Positions 59,091-64,000 of a stretch of DNA of 64,000 nucleotides are shown one piece after another. A program made the position numbers and the translations under genes. This stretch comes from Vandiemenella viatica (taxonomy: Eukaryota > Arthropoda > Insecta > Orthoptera > Morabidae). The notes beneath the pieces were generated by a model that saw only the letters and a program-made list of their open reading frames with translations, made no database searches and had not been told where the DNA came from. The DNA lies in contig JARYHS010009186.1 of NCBI GenBank assembly GCA_031002005.1, positions 258,135,199 through 258,199,198 of the forward strand, in the 5' to 3' direction. Position 1 is the first letter of the stretch; every line of letters begins with the position of its first letter.

Positions 59091-59970
59091 CTGCAACAGA
59101 GAAAAAACTGCATTATTTATCGTGATAAATTCCTTGTAGTTGGTGGCTTTTCCTGTCCCAGGCTGACTGGGTTAGATGATGTGTGCTCCAACAACCGGAA
59201 AGTTTTGATTGAATGTAATTGTACTACTTCCTGACATTAAACAGCTGATGCCCTGAGATCTCAATTGCATGTCCATCCAGATAGAGGACGGACCTTTTAC
59301 ACCATGCCACAATGTATTCCTGGAGCTCGGCAAATAAATTATCTAAATTTCCATTCTGATCACTCTTAAGGAGCTAACAATTGGAATCTTCTACTTACCT
59401 ACTTTATAAAGCATTAGGGGGTGGTTAGTAATATTTGTTTGGAGAAGGGAGCGGTAAGCTATATATCACAGTAAAATACATATCTGCTCTGGTTGGGCTA
59501 GTAATATGTGATGGGTACATAATGTGGATTGTTTGGATTGCAGGTTCTTCTTTATTACAAAATCACTACAGGCATCGCTATACTGTTCACATACACATTT
59601 ACCTATCACCACCAGCAAGTAATATAGTTTATTGACTTTCAATTGCAGCTACTCATCACGCTTTCATTATTTCGACAACACAGCACACTATCCACTGACA
59701 GATTAACTAAAATATGATTCTGTTCTTCTAGAAACACTAGCCTGTCATACCTAAAGAGCCCATTATCCAGTATTTCGATCGTCCATATAGAAACAAATGC
59801 AAGCTGAGGTTGGGAACTATGATATAAGTGATCATGCAAACTTAAATCCTTTCTGTCTTTCTCATTTCTAACGAAAAGGTGTTATTGCTCCCAATTAACT
59901 ACATGTAGTTCCACGAATTTATTTTGTAGCATTCAGTAACAAAAACACAGAAATTGTCACAATGTATGGC
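59091..59970. other. Intron between A5 and B1, no additional exon recognised
   Basis: I searched this stretch for a missing N-terminal exon (an IVGG-like start or a signal peptide with phase 0 borders) and found none. It is AT-rich. Confidence 0.4.
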
Positions 59971-59976
59971 AGAAAA

Positions 59977-61461
59977 CACTCTCGGGATTCTAGCCGCGTC
60001 AAATAAAAGTCGACTGGCGACGTTTCGAGAGCCGGCACTGCTCCCATTGTCAAGCCCTGCTTAACTAACTAAAACTGCTTAGCGGTAGTCTCTATATAGG
60101 GCTACCGGACGGGAGAGGAGGGGAACTCGCGCGGAGGGCGGGTCTGCTTGGTGACGTCATGTTCCGGTTGTTGTTATGCCCAAATATGGTCCGCTCCCGT
60201 GTGTTTCGTAATTGTCTAATAACTGGCCTCCATGTTTGACTTATGTTAAGTCCTTGATCCCGATTTATCACATTGTTTCTAACTCTGATTTCAATCGCCT
60301 CTTTCACGACACTATCCCAAAAATTATTAGCATGGCAGAGGCGTGTCGTCTTGTCAAAGCACGGCTCATGACAGTTTTCAAGGGCGTACTCTACTATAGC
60401 CGATTTTTCCTTCTGCCCCAACTTAAAGTATCTTATATGCTCTTTGCGCCTTTCATCGATCGTTCTCAAAGTCTGTCCTATATAGGAAGAGCCACACTCA
60501 CAAGGAATTTTATACACTCCAGGGGCCCGGAGATTTATACAATCTTTCGGGGTTCGTAATAACTGACGGATCTTAGGCGGGGGCCGAATGATGGAGCGGA
60601 TGCCTTGCTTGTTGAGCAGCCTGGCTATTTTCGATGTCACCGCTCCGCAGAAGGGCAAAAAAGGCACGTGGGGTTTCTCGTTCCCTGTCATCCGTTTTGT
60701 TTTTGTTTCTTCTTCCGATAATCGCATGTCGAATTTCTTTGGAACTATAACCATTGGCCCTAAACACGCGTTCTAAGTGTCGCAGCTCTTCTTGTAGATG
60801 CTGATTGTCGGATACCGCCTTTGCCCTGTGGACCAACGTATTCAGTACGCCACGCTTCTGAGATGGGTGACGAAAACTAAGGGCGTTTAGATAACGATCA
60901 GTGTGTGTGGGTTTTCTATACACACTGTGCCCCAACCTTCCGTTCGGCTTTCGACGTACCAATACATCCAGAAAAGGAAGTGCGCCATCTTTTTCGATTT
61001 CCATTGTGAAGTTGATATTGGGGTGAACGCCGTTGAGATAGTTCACAAATTCATATAGGGCTGGTATCCCATGAGGCCACACGAGGAATGTGTCGTCAAC
61101 AAATCTATAAAAACATTTTGGGATAGTGTCGTGAAAGAGGCGATTGAAATCAGAGTTAGTAACAATGTGATAAATCGGGATCAAGGACTTAACATAAGTC
61201 AAACATGGAGGCCAGTTATTAGACAATTACGAAACACACGGGAGCGGATCATATTTGAGGATAACAACAACCGGAACATGACGTCACCAAGCAGAACCGC
61301 CCTCCGCGCGAGTTCCCCTCCTCTCCCGTCCGGTAGCCCTATATAGAGACTACCGCTAGGCAGTTTTAGTTAGTTAAGCAGGGCTTGACAATGGGAGCAG
61401 TGCTGGCTCTCGAAACGTCGCCAGTCGACTTTTATTTGACGCGGCTAGAATCCCGAGAGTG
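59977..61461 (-). mobile_element. Penelope-like element with self-inverted 5' end
   Basis: The two arms, 59977-60324 and 61117-61461, are near-identical inverted copies of about 345 bp. They flank a minus-strand reverse transcriptase and GIY-YIG coding region. The right arm is an inverted copy of the element's own 3' end, including its last about 70 codons. The left arm ends with CGCGGCTAGAATCCCGAGAG when read on the minus strand. Inverted own-end copies are known for Penelope-like elements. It lies in the A5-B1 intron. Confidence 0.75.
60092..61117 (-). pseudogene. Penelope-like reverse transcriptase and GIY-YIG nuclease, two overlapping frames
   Basis: From about 61117 the frame reads FYRFVDDTFLVWPHG (catalytic Asp pair of the RT palm), FTMEIEKDGALPFLDVLV, YRKPTHTDRYLNALS and ERVFRANGYSSKEIRHAI. 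After a frame change near 60700 it continues FLPFCGAVTSKIARLLNKQG and CINLRAPGVYKIPCECGSS, then SYIGQTLRTIDERRKEHI, a GIY-YIG endonuclease with the C...C lead. It ends SPPLPSGSPI and a stop at 60092. The front half of the RT is absent: the frame there runs into the inverted arm. Not functional. Confidence 0.8.
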
Positions 61462-62113
61462 TTTTTTACAGTGCTGCCGCCGCGAAAACGTTCACAGTTA
61501 TTTGTCACAATGTATGTTTCCTATCATTCAAAATACTTGACAATAAATTTCAAACTGTTATAACATTCATAAATTCCATTATTTCTAGCTAAGGATTCTT
61601 GCCTTAGCTCCATACATCCCCGCTGCGTACCGACGACTGACTAATTGTTGATCGCTGCTGAGCACTGTTTTGCCAGCTAAAATCCCCGAGCTCACATTCA
61701 CTTGTTGTTAACAATGAGGTCTCCAGTAAAGCAAATAATACACCACTGTTAATTTTCTGAGCAATAATCTATAAAAGACAAAAAAGTTAATTAAAATATG
61801 AAGAAACTAAATTAATAGGGGCAGGGAGCAGCCTGATAGTATGGTACAACTTGTCACTGAAGGTACAACAGTATCAGATTGAAATCTTGAAACAGTTACA
61901 ATGGATAATCCTTACCTCAGTTTCCTCGATTAGAGGAGATTCCCACAGGCAGAATTACACAAAGAATAATACATAGTTGAGGCAGATAGAAACTTAATCA
62001 CTTTCCAATTAAGTTATATTTAATGTAGTGCCACTGACAGTCAATGCTTCCAATCACTTCTATAAAAAAAATTCCTGGTGAAGGAATTAAAACTAAAAAG
62101 ATGTACTACTCAC
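61462..62113. other. Intron downstream of A5, partly homologous to module C
   Basis: 61850-61890 resembles 7895-7930. No exon recognised. Confidence 0.4.
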
Positions 62114-62165
62114 CGGTCTGTCTGTTTTGTAGGGAATGTCAGGCTTGTTCTGCTCGATCCATGTG
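62114..62165 (-). CDS. Serine-protease-homologue module A, exon 5 (C-terminal helix)
   Basis: The exon completes a split Arg codon and then encodes 17 residues beginning TWIEQN, the C-terminal helix that closes an S1 protease domain (family pattern: HYR.WI..N). The acceptor is GTTGCAG and the donor is CCG followed by GTGAGT, so it ends in phase 0. A normal S1 protease stops a few residues after this helix; here the frame stays open to the splice site. The earlier exons of this module would lie beyond position 64000. It matches the exons at 40574-40625 and 8087-8138 in length (52 nt), phase and position. The neighbouring intron also resembles module C: both carry a close match to CAGATTGAAAT about 200-250 bp downstream on the minus strand. 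Confidence 0.82.
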
Positions 62166-64000
62166 CTGCAACAAAAAGAGGCTGCATTAGTAAAGACACT
62201 ACACTTACTGCAGAGTTATTTTTTTTTTTTTTAAATAGTTATGTACAGTATGGACATCCAATTGTCAGATTCAACATATTGTTTTCCTTGGCTGATTCAG
62301 TATTCCTTTCTGGGGAATGTTATGTCTTGATAGTAGGGAGTGTACACAGCAGTTTGTTAGGCTACTTACAAGGTTACCACTACTTTTCCACATTTACAGT
62401 GCTACCAGTACTTCATCTGCAAATACACTTCTGTACATAATACCACTGTGCACCTTCCAACATAAGAAGTAGGCGATACACATTTGGGATTGTGATGCAC
62501 ATACTAGGCTTCAGACACCCTGAAGCATGGGACTTCATCAAAGTGTGGCTGATATTTCGGTCAATGGGAAATGTGAATGTGAGGAAAGAAACTATAACCT
62601 CAAAAGCCGCATTGGGAGCAGGCAAAGGTGGAGAAGAGATGAGAGACACTTCATCATTTGGCTTTGTAAGGACCTCATCATGAGGGGTAGAGGAGAATTG
62701 ATCTTCTGATTTCAGCAGCGAAGCATGCAATTGTCAGCTTCATAGTTCATGCATTTAAATTTTCAAGTTTCAGAGGGGACCTCAAATCACCACGCTATAA
62801 CTGTTACTGTCTCAGTTTTGAAACACAGAGCAACAGCCTTAAGGCAGGTGACAGAAGATCGCCTACCTCTGAGACCACGCACAACAACTGCAGTCAATCA
62901 GAAAGCTACCCAATATTCTGCAATGACCTTGTTTGATTTACATCATACAGCTGTATCTTAATCGAAGTGAAGTGATTCTATTGTGATCTTCTTTGCATTG
63001 TCATGCATAGTAGGATAACAAGTGGAGATGATTGTGAACAGCACAGAAGGACCTGAACAGGATACCAATGCTGTAAGGGTCCCATCTGACTGACAACACA
63101 GACAGGGTGGCCGAGGGGTATATTTTGGTTCATTGTGGACTTTAACGGTGGTGGGGCTCTAGAGGAGAGTTTAACTAACCTCGTGGCATTCTTGCCCTTC
63201 TATCTTGATGGTCTTGAGCTCTTGTGTCTTGTGGACTAATTAATAAGATGTATTTCGTCAGGAATAATGTGGCACCAGCTGATTAGTAGGTTCAGCAAAC
63301 AGGATAGGGGAAGGCTGGTACGTGTTAGATGACCAGCTGAGATTCTATCCTATTATGAATGATAACAGGCATTTAGCGGTTATGAGGTCCCATTTAATGG
63401 TCATTGAAAGCCGTGAACATATAGCCGCCAACATGACAGCGAGGACCCTCCCGACAGTGCCTATATGATATGCTAATTGCATCTGATTGAGGTTTTTTTT
63501 TTAATTTACCCTTCATTTATACAGCCTAATAACTTAGTGACTAAATTAGGCCCTTCATATTAATTTTTACATTGTTGATTTACATAGTGTTTTGTACAAA
63601 ATATTTACATGCAAGGAATTTGGCTTACAGTTCCGTTACACTTTGACTTACTGTCTACTAATTATTTCTATAATATTACATTTGGTCTTGCTTACAGTAA
63701 TAACAGTTACAGCTGCTATTGCAAATTTTAATGTTATATTGAATCACAAATATCGCTTATTGTTGTTATAGTGCTAGTGGTTTTTATTGAAATATTCCAG
63801 TTATTCTTAGAGTATCCCATTATTCAGTTAGTTGTAGTTAATCCAGTTTGTACATATCTTTCGGTAATCTATCATTTAGTTATACCGGATTACTGGGTAA
63901 TAACAATTGCTTTTAAGTAACATTCACTTAATTATATGTTCTCAGCCACTACAGTCCTGAGCCAGTTCAAATTTGCAGCATCCTGGCTTACCATTAATAT
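62166..64000. other. Intron upstream of A5, no exon recognised
   Basis: The first about 40 bases are shared with B5 and C5 flanks. Exon 4 of module A (a GDEGGP-like block) is not present before 64000. The stretch 62450-63480 is less AT-rich with short open frames of no recognised type. Confidence 0.4.

Larger units (their letters stand above)
2705..62165 (-). other. Tandem serine-protease-homologue gene (partial; extends beyond both ends)
   Basis: Twelve exons of S1 (chymotrypsin-fold) type are laid out as A5 - B1 B2 B3 B4 B5 - C1 C2 C3 C4 C5 - D1. Seen directly: every border has AG/GT; phases after exons 1 to 5 are 1, 2, 0, 2, 0 in both complete modules; B adds up to 711 nt and C to 708 nt, both open throughout. 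Exon 5 of A, B and C runs into GTGAGT with no stop, and B1, C1 and D1 all start in phase 0, so the modules read through in frame. No signal peptide, start or terminal stop is visible, so both ends lie outside the window. The Ile-Val-Gly-Gly activation motif is missing and the catalytic positions are replaced. Introns run from 462 to 11,765 bp and hold nearly all the transposons. Inference: one multi-module inactive protease-like protein. Alternative: tandem genes with unseen small terminal exons. Confidence 0.75.

Noticed and set aside
1..64000. tRNA, rRNA and CRISPR arrays
   Set aside because: No cloverleaf with intact B-box, no rRNA core and no regularly spaced repeat array was seen.

Overview
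The window is animal nuclear DNA, almost certainly from an insect with a large, repeat-rich genome (a polyneopteran would fit, but the species cannot be named from this sequence). It is AT-rich and has long introns. It carries several retrotransposon and transposon groups in mixed states of decay: RTE, CR1/L2-like, Jockey-like and I/R1-like LINEs, Penelope-like elements, mariner, piggyBac, and a PIF/Harbinger-like element. There are no operons, rRNA, tRNA or CRISPR.

The only host gene I can support lies on the minus strand and spans the whole window. Twelve exons between 62165 and 2705 encode chymotrypsin-fold (S1) serine-protease-homologue modules. From 5' to 3' they are: the last exon of module A (62165-62114); five exons of module B (59090-40574, 237 residues); five exons of module C (32655-8087, 236 residues); and the first exon of module D (2867-2705). 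The letters are mine. Every exon has AG/GT borders. Intron phases repeat in the same order in B and C (1, 2, 0, 2), and every module both starts and ends in phase 0. The three module-closing exons do not end in a stop: each runs into a GTGAGT donor, and the next module begins in frame. The simplest reading is one gene encoding a string of protease-like modules. The alternative is tandem genes with extra small exons I did not find. All catalytic positions visible are replaced (His57 to Pro, Asp102 to a hydrophobic residue, Ser195 to Glu), so the product should be catalytically dead. Flanking intron sequence is also recognisably shared between modules, so the array grew by duplication of whole genomic blocks.

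The rest of the window is intron, mostly filled by transposons. From low to high coordinates: a Penelope-like fragment (1.4 kb); a nest of three LINE pieces (4.2-6.9 kb); a long LINE with a PHD-finger ORF1 (12.0-16.2 kb); a nearly complete RTE (16.6-19.6 kb); a PIF/Harbinger-like element with TAA duplications that holds a second RTE and an L2/CR1 piece (21.8-25.0 kb); a piggyBac-type element inside a CR1 tail (27.3-29.9 kb); a mariner with a CA microsatellite (30.4-31.7 kb); a LINE RT tail ending in GAT repeats (32.8-33.9 kb); a mariner abutting a CR1/L2 with an esterase-type ORF1 (35.6-39.9 kb); a deleted mariner (42.7-43.5 kb); a possible solo LTR (44.9-45.4 kb); a Jockey-like LINE (47.4-50.8 kb); an unassigned terminal-repeat element (52.2-53.2 kb); a LINE tail with a 6-bp target duplication (54.1-54.7 kb); a second esterase-type CR1/L2 copy (55.1-56.7 kb); and a Penelope-like element with a 345-bp inverted repeat (60.0-61.5 kb). 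All look defective.
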